Below, in pieces: positions 1 through 7,162 of a DNA stretch of 26,247 nt; the stretch's first letter is position 1; each line of letters starts with the position of its first letter. The notes beneath the pieces were generated by a model. It did no database searches and was not told the DNA's origin. It saw nothing but the letters and a program-made list of their open reading frames with translations. The translations under genes were made by a program, and so were the position numbers. The DNA is taken from positions 1 to 26,247 of IMG/VR virus record IMGVR_UViG_3300025889_000828. One strand, 5' to 3'. This stretch comes from a virus.

Positions 1-918
1 CACCCAGAACGTGATCAAGAATGGCGTGATCGTCAAACGGAAATTTTGGGAGAAATGCAAGCAAGTCAGGAACATGATGCGTCATTCATCTTTTCAGGCA
101 ATACTGTTATCAGTCCAGAAATTATTGAGTTCTATCGTAAAACACATTTGAAGGAACCGATCTCGAAACAAGGATTTGACGGCAATCTTTGGGTCTGGGA
201 ATATCCAATTATTGGAAAGACGTACATTGTTTCCGCTGACGTTGCCCGTGGGGATGGAGAAGACTATTCCACCCTCCATGTGATTGATAGTGAACGATCC
301 CTTCAAGTAGCAGAGTACAAGGGAAAAATACCCACTAAGGAATTTGGGAATCTCATGGTGTCGGTTGCCACCGAATATAATGATGCACTATTAATACCCG
401 ATAATTCATCGATTGGGTGGAGTGCGATTCAACAAGTTATTGATCGGGGATATAAAAATCTATTTTATATGTCCTCAGACTTACAATATGTGGACGTAGA
501 GCACCAAATAACGAACCGCAGTATCATGTCCGAACGAAACCTCAAGCCGGGGTTTACGGTGTCTATGCGGACACGCCCGCTCGTTATAGCTAAGTTGGAA
601 GAGTATATGCGGGAAAACGCTATCACGGTTCAATCCTCACGAACTATAACGGAATTTGAGACATTTATTTGGAAAAATGGGAAGGCTGAGGCATTATCAG
701 GTTATAATGACGATTTGGTATTTGCGTTGGGCATCGGGTTATGGGTTCGAGATACCGCACTTCGATTACGTCAACAGGGTATTGAACTTACAAAGTTTGC
801 ATTAGAAAGAGCCTCATATAACACCATTCCCATTGCAATTAAACAAGGAATTCAAGACAATCCATATGATATGCCCGTTGGGGGAAACCAGACGGAAGAT
901 ATTCGATGGTTATTGTGA
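1..918 (+). CDS. 17: Terminase large subunit (gp17-like), C-terminal nuclease part, 5'-truncated
   Basis: The reading frame is open from the first base, so the N-terminal ATPase half lies upstream; the first ATG (55) and TTG (46) are internal. This is the C-terminal third of the DNA-packaging motor, whose RNase H-like nuclease cuts concatemeric DNA at the portal. Nuclease acids are visible: SADVARG with Asp at 238-240 (T4 D401), IPDNSSIG with Asp at 400-402 where T4 has Glu458, and YNDDLV with Asp codons at 709 and 712 (T4 D542). The FSGNTVI segment after the ATPase-nuclease linker is also typical of gp17. The Glu-to-Asp change keeps the acid. No small terminase (gp16) gene is seen. Identity is firm from motifs and from portal, protease and capsid genes downstream. 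Confidence 0.95.
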   Translation, partial: HPERDQEWRDRQTEILGEMQASQEHDASFIFSGNTVISPEIIEFYRKTHLKEPISKQGFDGNLWVWEYPIIGKTYIVSADVARGDGEDYSTLHVIDSERSLQVAEYKGKIPTKEFGNLMVSVATEYNDALLIPDNSSIGWSAIQQVIDRGYKNLFYMSSDLQYVDVEHQITNRSIMSERNLKPGFTVSMRTRPLVIAKLEEYMRENAITVQSSRTITEFETFIWKNGKAEALSGYNDDLVFALGIGLWVRDTALRLRQQGIELTKFALERASYNTIPIAIKQGIQDNPYDMPVGGNQTEDIRWLL

Positions 919-947
919 TAGTTTTAAAGGTATTACCAAAATAGGTT

Positions 948-955
948 ATATTTAT
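948..955 (+). promoter_or_regulatory. ATATTTAT box, putative late promoter
   Basis: First of a recurring intergenic octamer. It lies in the gap after terminase, 35 bases before the ATG at 991. Promoter role is inferred from recurrence and position only. Confidence 0.5.
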
Positions 956-990
956 ATATTGATAGAGTTTATCCAATTTTGGAGAACAGT

Positions 991-1269
991 ATGAAACGTA
1001 GTGAATTAGAGCAAATTATTCGGGAAGAATTGGAAAAAGCATTACAAGAACGTGCTGAACTATCCGAAAAATCCGTTCCTGAACCATACAATCGTAATTC
1101 CCCACCGCGTAGACCAATGACAAAGGCTCAAATTAAAGAACGCGACAAGATTGGTAAAGCAATGGAAAAAAATCCAGATACCGTCAAGCGGTTTAAGAAT
1201 AAATTTGAAAGTGAATGGCGTGATTATTTGTGGGCATCAGCAACCAGCAAAGTCTTGGGACGGAGATAA
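991..1269 (+). CDS. Small helical head-region protein with IIREEL N-terminus
   Basis: A 92-aa protein of unknown function. The ATG at 991 is preferred over an in-frame TTG at 979 because TTTTGGAGA (977-985) is a strong ribosome binding site at correct distance and overlaps that TTG. The N-terminus MKRSELEQIIREELEKAL is a charged amphipathic helix, a style seen in many small proteins of marine T4-like phages, followed by LSE at residues 24-26, a possible prohead-protease cleavage site. The middle is Pro/Arg-rich; the C-terminus is basic and aromatic (FESEWRDYLW). It opens the gene cluster between terminase and portal, just after an ATATTTAT box. It may be an internal head protein; this is inference. 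Confidence 0.75.
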   Translation: MKRSELEQIIREELEKALQERAELSEKSVPEPYNRNSPPRRPMTKAQIKERDKIGKAMEKNPDTVKRFKNKFESEWRDYLWASATSKVLGRR

Positions 1270-1272
1270 ACA

Positions 1273-1797
1273 ATGATTCGATTAATGGGATTGGTAAGCC
1301 TTCAACCTGTTGGCTCACTTAAAAATGAAGCAGAATTGACTGCTGCACAAAAACACCTTGACGTTGATAAAGATGGTAAGATTGAAGGTGAAGATCTCGC
1401 TAAACTTCGTGCATCAAAAAACGAAACACACGGTGAAGATCATGAAGTGTCAATGGCTCACAGTGCATTAGATGATATTATCAAGAACGCTACTGAATTA
1501 AAAGCTAAATTAGGCGGAGAAGAAAAGAATATTCCGGCATGGATTCAAGATCATATCTCTCAAGCACAAAACTTCATTTCTCAAGCATCAACTAATTACC
1601 ACGAATATGAATCTCCCGCACCATCGGCAGAGGGTATGTGTGAAGGTGAAGGATGTGAAGAACAAGTTAACGAAAAGGCACCGGAAGGTTGGGAAGGTAC
1701 TGTCAAGGCCATGAAGAAACATCCTGAAATTGACAACCCGTGGGCACTTGCACAATACATGAAGAAAAAGGGATATAAATCCCACAAGGGAGAATAA
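1273..1797 (+). CDS. EF-hand-containing phage structural-cluster protein
   Basis: A 174-aa protein starting three bases after the previous stop. Residues 30-41 (DVDKDGKIEGED) form a canonical EF-hand calcium loop with Asp at loop positions 1, 3 and 5, Gly at 6, Ile at 8, and Asp instead of the usual Glu at 12. The middle (IPAWIQDHISQAQNFI, about residues 92-107) resembles a helical segment common in phage virion-associated hypotheticals. The C-terminal APEGWEGTVKAMKKH...KKKGYKSHK module also recurs in aquatic phages. Family resemblance is from memory, not a search. Calcium binding is inferred from the loop. Exact function is unknown; neighbours suggest a head or packaging-associated role. Confidence 0.8.
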   Translation: MIRLMGLVSLQPVGSLKNEAELTAAQKHLDVDKDGKIEGEDLAKLRASKNETHGEDHEVSMAHSALDDIIKNATELKAKLGGEEKNIPAWIQDHISQAQNFISQASTNYHEYESPAPSAEGMCEGEGCEEQVNEKAPEGWEGTVKAMKKHPEIDNPWALAQYMKKKGYKSHKGE

Positions 1798-1799
1798 CC

Positions 1800-2165
1800 G
1801 TGTCCGCCGTTAGTGCCAAGTTCCTTTCGACGTTGTTTGGTAGTCGGACCCAAGCACATATCTTTCACCTACAAACAGAATCGTTCGCCGCACACAAGGC
1901 GTTGAACGAATATTATGATGAAATCGTTGACCTTGTAGATAGTTACGCAGAAACGTGTCAGGGCCGGCATGGTATCATTCGTGGATATCAAGCCACCACG
2001 CAAATTTTCGAAGATGATTCTGTAATAAAATATTTTATGGGGTTACAAACCTTTGTGGATAATATTCGTACCCAACTTCCACAAGATGGTGACTTGAACA
2101 ACATTGTTGATGAAATTGCTGGATTAATCAATAGCACCATTTACAAGTTACGGTTCTTGAAGTAA
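1800..2165 (+). CDS. DUF5856-like phage protein
   Basis: A 121-aa, mostly helical protein with a GTG start two bases after the preceding stop. The stretch SRTQAHIFHLQT, followed by SFAAHKALNEYYDEIVDLVDS and the C-terminal DLNNIVDEIAGLINSTIYKLRFL, matches a conserved phage family that I recall as DUF5856. It is usually encoded near terminase and portal in marine T4-like phages and has been compared with ferritin/Dps-like four-helix proteins. That structural comparison is from memory. No metal site was verified here. The GTG start fits the tight spacing; no in-frame ATG exists before the conserved SRTQAH segment. Confidence 0.8.
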   Translation: MSAVSAKFLSTLFGSRTQAHIFHLQTESFAAHKALNEYYDEIVDLVDSYAETCQGRHGIIRGYQATTQIFEDDSVIKYFMGLQTFVDNIRTQLPQDGDLNNIVDEIAGLINSTIYKLRFLK

Positions 2166-2188
2166 TCACCCTTTTTGGAGGACAGATC

Positions 2189-2302
2189 ATGTCACTCGAA
2201 ACTGTAAAGGCATTTCTTGCAGCACGTTGGACTGAAGTTCTTGCTACCCCACTTTGGATCAAGGTAGCACTCGCAGTACTCGTATTGAAAATTCTCTTTT
2301 AA
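2189..2302 (+). CDS. 37-aa single-span membrane peptide
   Basis: A short gene: ATG at 2189 to TAA at 2300-2302. It is preceded by TTTTGGAGG (2173-2181), one of the strongest ribosome binding sites in the window, which is the main support for its being real. The product begins MSLETVKAFLAARWTE and then has one hydrophobic stretch (about residues 18-37, with a single Lys) ending at the C-terminus. It is a likely single-span membrane peptide with the N-terminus on the other side of the span. It fills an otherwise unexplained gap of about 165 bases. The function is unknown; a holin-like or small structural role is possible but unsupported. Confidence 0.65.
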   Translation: MSLETVKAFLAARWTEVLATPLWIKVALAVLVLKILF

Positions 2303-2330
2303 ATTCATACCTTCTACCAGATTGAACCAG

Positions 2331-2636
2331 ATGCGCTATAAAGACTTTTTCAAAGAGTATACGGGAGATACCTTCGGGGCACCGCAATCAGACTTTGATA
2401 CGTATGGCACATCTGGTTCGGTAGAAGATGATGCAGAACGGATTGAGCGGGATCGTTTAGCAGAACGCATTTCTGCGTTATTTGAAAAAAACATTCCGAC
2501 AAGTCCTGATAAATGGGTCAAGGCAAAAGCCGCAGCCCGTTCCAAGTTCAAGGTGTATCCGTCCGCCTACGCCAATCTCTGGGCAGCAAAGAAGTATAAG
2601 AGTATGGGTGGTGGATGGAAAAAAGGAAAGAAATGA
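2331..2636 (+). CDS. Conserved small phage protein (KWVKAKAAARSKF...MGGGW module)
   Basis: A 101-aa protein. ATG 2331 (MRYKDFFKEYTGD) is chosen over TTG 2322; neither has a clear ribosome binding site. The N-terminal half is acidic. The C-terminal half, KWVKAKAAARSKFKVYPSAY followed by ANLWAAKKYKSMGGGWKKGKK, is basic and matches a module I recognise in many small phage hypotheticals encoded around terminase and portal genes. Its 3' end overlaps the next gene by four bases (ATGA at 2633-2636), suggesting translational coupling. No biochemical function is known to me. Confidence 0.75.
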   Translation: MRYKDFFKEYTGDTFGAPQSDFDTYGTSGSVEDDAERIERDRLAERISALFEKNIPTSPDKWVKAKAAARSKFKVYPSAYANLWAAKKYKSMGGGWKKGKK

Positions 2637-2944
2637 TCCGTTTGATGGATATCATTCTTGACGAAGAATACAAAACGAAGGGTAACCTTGGTAAATGGCT
2701 CCGTCAGAAGTGGGTGGATATTTCTCGTAAAGACCCCAAGACAGGAAAACATCCTCCGTGTGGGGCATCGGCGGGAAAGAAGGAACGAAAAGGTGGTTCA
2801 GCAAAATATCCTAAGTGTCGTCCCGCACGTTCGGCGGCAGCAATGAGTAAAGGTGAAAAACGATCCGCCGTAACCAGAAAACGAAAAGCAGGCAATCCCG
2901 GTGGAAAACCAACGATGGTCGCAACATTTAAACGGAGTAAATGA
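2633..2944 (+). CDS. Basic Cys/Lys-rich phage protein (KHPPCG...YPKCRPA module)
   Basis: A 103-aa protein from the ATG at 2633, which overlaps the previous stop (ATGA) and has AAGGAAAG just upstream; an in-frame ATG at 2615 lies deep in the previous gene and is less likely. The first 11 residues, MIRLMDIILDE, form a short hydrophobic segment ending in LDE, a candidate prohead-protease site. The remainder is very basic: KWVDISRKDPKTGKHPPCG, then YPKCRPARSAAAMSKGEKRSAVTRKRK. This PPCG/YPKC/AAAMS pattern is widespread in phage structural clusters but has no assigned function I know of. A nucleic-acid-binding or internal head role fits the charge, as inference only. Confidence 0.75.
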   Translation: MIRLMDIILDEEYKTKGNLGKWLRQKWVDISRKDPKTGKHPPCGASAGKKERKGGSAKYPKCRPARSAAAMSKGEKRSAVTRKRKAGNPGGKPTMVATFKRSK

Positions 2945-3309
2945 TAATGTATTTCCTTACTGAACTAACATGGCCGCAATTTAAGCAATTACCACACATT
3001 AAAAAACTGGATTCGTACCAACAACAGATTCGGTATCATCAATATTTAAATGAAATTGCACAACAAAATGCAATAATGTATGCTCAACATAATATGGGTA
3101 GTCCGGGTGGTGGTCATGAACCTACCCCAACCCCATCAGTGACGCCGAGTATTAGCGCAACCCCAAGTGTCACGCCATCAATTAGTATAACTCCATCAGT
3201 AACGCCAAGTGTCACACCAAGTATTTCAATCAGTCCAAGTATCACACCGTCAGTAACGCCAAGTATTAGTGTTACTCCTTCGGTTACTCCAAGTCCAAGT
3301 GGCGTTTAA
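2941..3309 (+). CDS. Thr/Pro/Ser tandem-repeat protein
   Basis: A 122-aa protein whose ATG (2941) overlaps the previous TGA; a second in-frame ATG at 2947 would shorten it by two residues. Residues 1-55 are a helical Gln/His-rich head (FLTELTWPQFKQLPHIKKLD...). From about residue 60 the protein is a nearly pure repeat of PSVTPSIS-type units, about 60 residues with no charged residues, ending PSPSGV. Such stretches are extended, disordered and rich in hydroxyl side chains, as in linkers or surface brushes. The head domain has LTE near its start (residues 6-8 from 2941). Function is unknown. Confidence 0.7.
   Translation: MIMYFLTELTWPQFKQLPHIKKLDSYQQQIRYHQYLNEIAQQNAIMYAQHNMGSPGGGHEPTPTPSVTPSISATPSVTPSISITPSVTPSVTPSISISPSITPSVTPSISVTPSVTPSPSGV
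3121..3303 (+). repeat. In-frame tandem repeats encoding TPSVTPSIS-type units
   Basis: About 180 bases of short degenerate repeats of 12-24 bases. Codons for Pro, Ser and Thr vary between copies (TCA/AGT, ACG/ACA/ACT), so the peptide is kept while the DNA diverges. This argues for selection on protein rather than a recent slippage expansion. Confidence 0.8.
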
Positions 3310-3322
3310 TTAGAGAAGTATT

Positions 3323-3781
3323 ATGGATACGATCAACGAAGTGTGTTGGGAAGGCTATAAACAAGTCGGGATGAAGGAAAAGGACGGAAAACAAGTTCCC
3401 AACTGTGTTCCCATCAACGAAAATGAATTGTATGAGATGGATTTCTGCCCGGCTTGTCTCGCAGAATATATTATCCGCAAGAAACTCGCTGGACAATTGG
3501 ACGAAGCAGAATATCGGGGTCGTATGGTTCAACTTGGTAAACCGACTCGTGGGGACGTAAAAAAATATAAAGTATTTGTTAAAGACCCCAAAACAGGTAA
3601 TGTAGTAAAAGTTAACTTTGGTGATCCAAATCTATCAATTAAACGAGATGATCCCGCTCGTCGTAGAAATTTTAGAGCACGACATCGTTGCCATACAGCT
3701 AAGGATAGAACAACGCCAAGATATTGGTCATGTCGTTTTTGGTCAAAAAAACCAGTAAGCAAAATTCTCAGAGGAAAATAG
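3323..3781 (+). CDS. Conserved phage protein, CWEGYKQVGM plus GKPTRGDVKKYKVFV modules
   Basis: A 152-aa protein with AGAGAAG ahead of the ATG. It appears to join two modules seen separately in aquatic phages. The N-terminal one is CWEGYKQVGMKEKDGKQVPN followed by CVP. The C-terminal one, from about residue 72, is GKPTRGDVKKYKVFVKDPKT, then VNFGDPNLSIKRDDPARRRN and a Cys/Trp-containing end (RARHRC, YWSCRFW). A CPAC motif sits between them (residues about 42-45). The Cys residues could bind zinc, but spacing does not match a domain I can name. The first six residues MDTINE end in an IxE motif. Function is unknown; the setting is head assembly or packaging. Confidence 0.75.
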   Translation: MDTINEVCWEGYKQVGMKEKDGKQVPNCVPINENELYEMDFCPACLAEYIIRKKLAGQLDEAEYRGRMVQLGKPTRGDVKKYKVFVKDPKTGNVVKVNFGDPNLSIKRDDPARRRNFRARHRCHTAKDRTTPRYWSCRFWSKKPVSKILRGK

Positions 3782-3799
3782 TTAAATGGTAGATCGCCT

Positions 3800-4123
3800 A
3801 TGAGCAAACACCATAAGCGTGTCCGTATAAAGTATCGTGAATTGTATGAAGCGCATTATGGAGAAATACCTGAAGGTTATCAAATTCATCACATTGATGG
3901 GAACCCGTATAACAACGACATTTCAAACTTGATGGCAGTGTCACCCGATGATCATGTGAAACTGCACGACTACCAGAAGAAACATCATGTTAAGACTAAA
4001 AGACCTGTTGGGCGAAGGAAACACCCCTACAAAAACATCAAAAAACGAGGTTCCCTACAAAAGCGGAGATACCTATATAAGTCGGGAAGAGGCATTAAAA
4101 ATTCACGACCAAATGGGGTATAA
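3800..4123 (+). CDS. HNH endonuclease, C-terminus overlapping the next gene
   Basis: A 107-aa protein with an HNH fold: IPEGYQIHHIDGNPYNND (His30-His31, Asp33, Asn35, Asn38/39), ISNL (Asn43) and a final metal-ligand His52. HNH enzymes cut DNA with a single metal ion; free-standing ones in T4-like phages are often homing endonucleases. The core ends near residue 56. From residue 63 to the stop the frame runs for 137 bases inside the next gene, giving a Lys/Arg-rich tail that may be a by-product of the overlap. No zinc-finger or NUMOD domain is seen. The gene sits among small head-region genes, so insertion by transfer is plausible. Confidence 0.82.
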   Translation: MSKHHKRVRIKYRELYEAHYGEIPEGYQIHHIDGNPYNNDISNLMAVSPDDHVKLHDYQKKHHVKTKRPVGRRKHPYKNIKKRGSLQKRRYLYKSGRGIKNSRPNGV

Positions 4124-4286
4124 CTTTGATCCTGACGAATTTGTCACGGGTATAAATGTTGAACTGGAACACCAAGATGTGACCGATGGAAGTTTAGTGA
4201 AAACTGCAATGATTGCTGCGGCACATCTGAACGAAGTCCCCAATTATTACACCTTATTACAGAAGTATGTGGAGAAAAAACAATGA
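3987..4286 (+). CDS. DUF5661-like small phage protein
   Basis: A 99-aa protein. The conserved part, about residues 45-93, reads FDPDEFVTGINVELEHQDVT, then LVKTAMIAAAHLNEVPNYYT and a helical end; I recall this as the DUF5661 type, with a conserved ELEH and AHL.E.P.YYT signature. The start at 3987 lies inside the HNH gene in a different frame, with GAAGAAA upstream. The N-terminus MLRLKDLLGE ends in LGE, a candidate prohead-protease site. The next gene overlaps its stop by four bases. Function is unknown; the family recurs in phage structural clusters. Confidence 0.75.
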   Translation: MLRLKDLLGEGNTPTKTSKNEVPYKSGDTYISREEALKIHDQMGYNFDPDEFVTGINVELEHQDVTDGSLVKTAMIAAAHLNEVPNYYTLLQKYVEKKQ

Positions 4287-5188
4287 AACGTGAAAAAGTC
4301 AAATCACTCGTTCGTGAGATTTTAAAGACTATTAATGAACGGAGTAAAGAAGCAAAAGCAAGAGCCGACAAAGCTGCTATGCAAACAGGAACAGATCAAT
4401 ATTCTTCAAGATTCCTAGCACAAAATCCTCTATCACCAAGAGATCTTAAAACCGTGGGTAGAGGAGTGCAAAAAGGTGCAGGAACAGCAACAATGCCGGG
4501 TACGCCAGCAAGACCGGGTGGTGGTCCTAAACGTGATATGACTGCAATGATGAGTGATCCGTTGCAACACAGACAAGCATATCAACAAGGTAAAACTTCA
4601 ATTCCCGGACCACAAATTGGAGGAAGTGCAGCATTTGGTGGAGCTGCAGTTACACCACCACAGGGACAAGCTCCTGCAGCAGATGCAGCAGGACAAGCAG
4701 CTCAACAAAACTTGAAAAAAATACCGGGAACTTTTGGTCTGTACAGTGCAACTGGTACTGCACCAGCAACACATAGATCTTATAAAGGTCAATTGCGTGA
4801 AATTCCACCAAAAGGTAAGGCTGGCGCTCCTCGCCCTCTTCCAGAAAATAAAACTTTGTTAAGAAACCTTATTTCTGAAAACGCTTATAATCGCGTTAAT
4901 TTGATGAAGATTGGAGCATTGATGGAAAAGGCCCTTCCTGAATTGACCAAGGATCAATCTAAAAAACTAACGGAACTATTCACAGAATTGAGTATGATGG
5001 CAACCAACATGAACGGTCTTGCATACACAGTCAAAGAATACAAGTTGAATGAATGGCAATTATTGATTGCGTCATTCCATAAGAAATTGGATGAATTCCG
5101 TTCTGAAGTCATGAAAATTAACGAAAAGTCAGACAAGGTAAATTGCGCACCACTAATTAAAGCACTTGACGAAGCACTAACTTATTAA
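4283..5188 (+). CDS. Uncharacterised protein with low-complexity Ala/Gln/Gly/Pro centre and helical C-terminus
   Basis: A 301-aa protein, translationally coupled to the previous gene (ATGA at 4283-4286) and ending 10 bases before the portal start. The N-terminus MKREKVKSLVREILKTINE is an amphipathic helix ending in INE. Residues about 60-190 are low complexity, rich in Gly, Pro, Ala and Gln, and probably disordered. Residues about 190-301 are predicted helical (LLRNLISENAYNRVNLMKIG ... ELTKDQSKKLTELFTELSMM). Position directly before the portal and after the small-gene cluster suggests a portal- or core-associated protein. I do not recognise the family. Confidence 0.7.
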   Translation: MKREKVKSLVREILKTINERSKEAKARADKAAMQTGTDQYSSRFLAQNPLSPRDLKTVGRGVQKGAGTATMPGTPARPGGGPKRDMTAMMSDPLQHRQAYQQGKTSIPGPQIGGSAAFGGAAVTPPQGQAPAADAAGQAAQQNLKKIPGTFGLYSATGTAPATHRSYKGQLREIPPKGKAGAPRPLPENKTLLRNLISENAYNRVNLMKIGALMEKALPELTKDQSKKLTELFTELSMMATNMNGLAYTVKEYKLNEWQLLIASFHKKLDEFRSEVMKINEKSDKVNCAPLIKALDEALTY

Positions 5189-5198
5189 GTGAGGTTAT

Positions 5199-7103
5199 AT
5201 GGCAGATAATAGTATTTTTGGGCGGTTAAAGAAACTTTTTTCTACTAACACCGTTGTTCGAAATGTTGGTGGAAAAAGACTCCGCATTGCAGATACCGAT
5301 CAAATCCAATCGTTTGTCAACAGACGAGGTGTTGATCGGTATCACCGTGTCTACCAATCTGCGACAGGTGGATATGGTTCACATCATGGACGATATGAAG
5401 CGGCTGCAGCATTCCAAGGTGCGCGACTTCAATTGTTCCGTGATTATGACATGATGGACAACGATCCGATCATCGCATCAGTGTTGGACATTTACGCCGA
5501 CGAAAGTACTGTGAAGGATGAATTCAATCGCATTCTCAGTATCAAAACAAACAATACACAAATTCAAGAAATTCTCCACAATTTGTTTTATGATATTTTG
5601 AATGTTGAATTCAATCTCTGGCCGTGGATCAGAAACATGGCAAAATACGGAGACTTCTTTTTGTATCTTGATATTGATCCTGAATATGGCGTGGTCAATG
5701 TCATCCCTCTTTCTGTATATGAAACCATTCGTGTAGAAGGTGAAGAACCGGGTAATCCGTTCTCTGTTCGATTTAGTATTCAAAATGACTTCCTCAATCT
5801 TGGAAAGAAAGAATTTGATAATTACGAAATTGCACATTTCCGCATGTTAGCAGATACGAACTTCCTTCCGTATGGTAAAGCCATGATTGAAGGTGGTCGT
5901 CGTGTGTGGAAGCAACTCCAATTGATGGAAGACGCCATGTTGGTCCATCGTATCATGCGAGCACCAGACAAACGGAAGTTCAAGATTGATATCGGTAATA
6001 TTCCGCCAAATGAAGTGGATACGTACATGCAACGGATCATTGATCGTATGAAGAAAACACCGTTGGTTGATCCATCGACGGGTGATTATAATCTTCGATA
6101 TAATATGATGAATATTACTGAGGATTTTTATCTTCCTGTTCGCGGCAAAGACGCCGGAACCGACATCGAAACGATGCAAGGGCTTCAATTCAATGCCATC
6201 GAAGACGTTGAATATCTTAGAAAAAAGTTAATGGCAGCATTTAAAGTACCAAAGTCGTTTATTGGATATGAAGAAGATCTCAATGGTAAGGCAACTCTGG
6301 CGGCACAAGACGTTCGATTTGCCAGAACCATTGAACGTATTCAACGGATCATGATTTCGGAATTAACCAAGATTGCGATTATCCACTTATACGTTCAAGG
6401 ATTTACCGATGAAAATTTGATCAATTTTGAATTGTCATTAGCCAATCCATCAACGTTATATGAACAAGAACGATTGAATATTTGGAAGGAAAAGTTTAGT
6501 TTGGCTCAACAAATGGCAAGTGCACAACCCGTTCTTCTTTCTCAAGATTGGATTTATAATCATATTATGGAAATGTCTGATGAGGAAATTGAAGAACAAC
6601 GGAAAAAGATTGATGAAGATACGCAACGAATACAGCAACAACAGATGGCACAGCAAGGTGGTACGATGGGTGGCGCACCCGGTGCAGCACCAATGGCTGG
6701 AACGCCTCCTGAAGGAATACCGCCTGAAGGAGAACAACTACCACCCGAAGGTGAGGAACCTGCTCCTGAGGGAGAACCACCATCCGACGAAGAACAACAA
6801 ATTGACGATGTAGATCAAATTCTCGCTAGTCTGGAAGATATTCCCGAAGATGAGGACGAAGAATTAGAAGAAGCATTGTTCAAAAACAAAGGTGGCCGAC
6901 CCCGCGAAGGCGTCAAATTTGGATCAGATAAGCATCCGTTGGGCCGAGATCCATTGGGTCATAAAGAAAACCGCAAAGCATTAAAACGCAGTTTATCGGG
7001 GGAAACCAGAGACTTTCTCAAGAAACTTTCAACAAAACGTGATAGTCAATATAAACAAATTATCAGTGAAATTGTTCTAACTGACGATAAAATCGACGGT
7101 TAG
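5199..7103 (+). CDS. 20: Portal protein (gp20-like)
   Basis: A 634-aa portal vertex protein. Gp20 forms the dodecameric ring through which DNA is packaged and to which the neck attaches. Typical portal features are visible: MADNSIFGRLKKLF at the start, DYDMMDNDPIIASVLDIYAD (about residues 87-106), IPLSVYETIRVEG, HFRMLADTNFLPYGKAMIEG, and VEYLRKKLMAAFKVPKSFIG followed by GKATLAAQDVRFARTIERIQ. It is about 110 residues longer than T4 gp20 (524). The extra length is a C-terminal tail from about residue 475: Gln-rich, then PPEGE repeats, then an acidic stretch, then a basic segment (GGRPREGVKFG, DKHPLGRDPLGHKENRKALK) that I also recall in aquatic phage portals. Confidence 0.96.
   Translation: MADNSIFGRLKKLFSTNTVVRNVGGKRLRIADTDQIQSFVNRRGVDRYHRVYQSATGGYGSHHGRYEAAAAFQGARLQLFRDYDMMDNDPIIASVLDIYADESTVKDEFNRILSIKTNNTQIQEILHNLFYDILNVEFNLWPWIRNMAKYGDFFLYLDIDPEYGVVNVIPLSVYETIRVEGEEPGNPFSVRFSIQNDFLNLGKKEFDNYEIAHFRMLADTNFLPYGKAMIEGGRRVWKQLQLMEDAMLVHRIMRAPDKRKFKIDIGNIPPNEVDTYMQRIIDRMKKTPLVDPSTGDYNLRYNMMNITEDFYLPVRGKDAGTDIETMQGLQFNAIEDVEYLRKKLMAAFKVPKSFIGYEEDLNGKATLAAQDVRFARTIERIQRIMISELTKIAIIHLYVQGFTDENLINFELSLANPSTLYEQERLNIWKEKFSLAQQMASAQPVLLSQDWIYNHIMEMSDEEIEEQRKKIDEDTQRIQQQQMAQQGGTMGGAPGAAPMAGTPPEGIPPEGEQLPPEGEEPAPEGEPPSDEEQQIDDVDQILASLEDIPEDEDEELEEALFKNKGGRPREGVKFGSDKHPLGRDPLGHKENRKALKRSLSGETRDFLKKLSTKRDSQYKQIISEIVLTDDKIDG
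6703..6780 (+). repeat. PPEGE-type tandem repeats in the portal C-terminal tail
   Basis: Five degenerate copies of a unit encoding (P/A)PEG(E/I) in the portal gene, within a Gln/Gly/Pro-rich disordered tail that T4 gp20 lacks. Codons differ between copies. Confidence 0.7.
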
Positions 7104-7115
7104 TTAACTTAGTTG

Positions 7116-7123
7116 ATATTTAC
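7116..7123 (+). promoter_or_regulatory. ATATTTAC box, variant of the putative late promoter
   Basis: One mismatch from ATATTTAT, preceded by TTG as at several other sites. It is in the gap after the portal gene, 40 bases before the ATG at 7163. Confidence 0.4.
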
Positions 7124-7162
7124 TTATATGATGGTTGTTTACTCGTTCAATACGGATAACAT

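Noticed and set aside
3121-3303. Short direct repeats that could suggest a CRISPR array or VNTR
   Set aside because: Units are degenerate, in frame and without spacers; they encode a Thr/Pro/Ser repeat.
6520-6813. A second + strand frame of 97 codons inside the portal gene
   Set aside because: Out-of-frame shadow of the repetitive portal tail, with no leader and no recognisable features.
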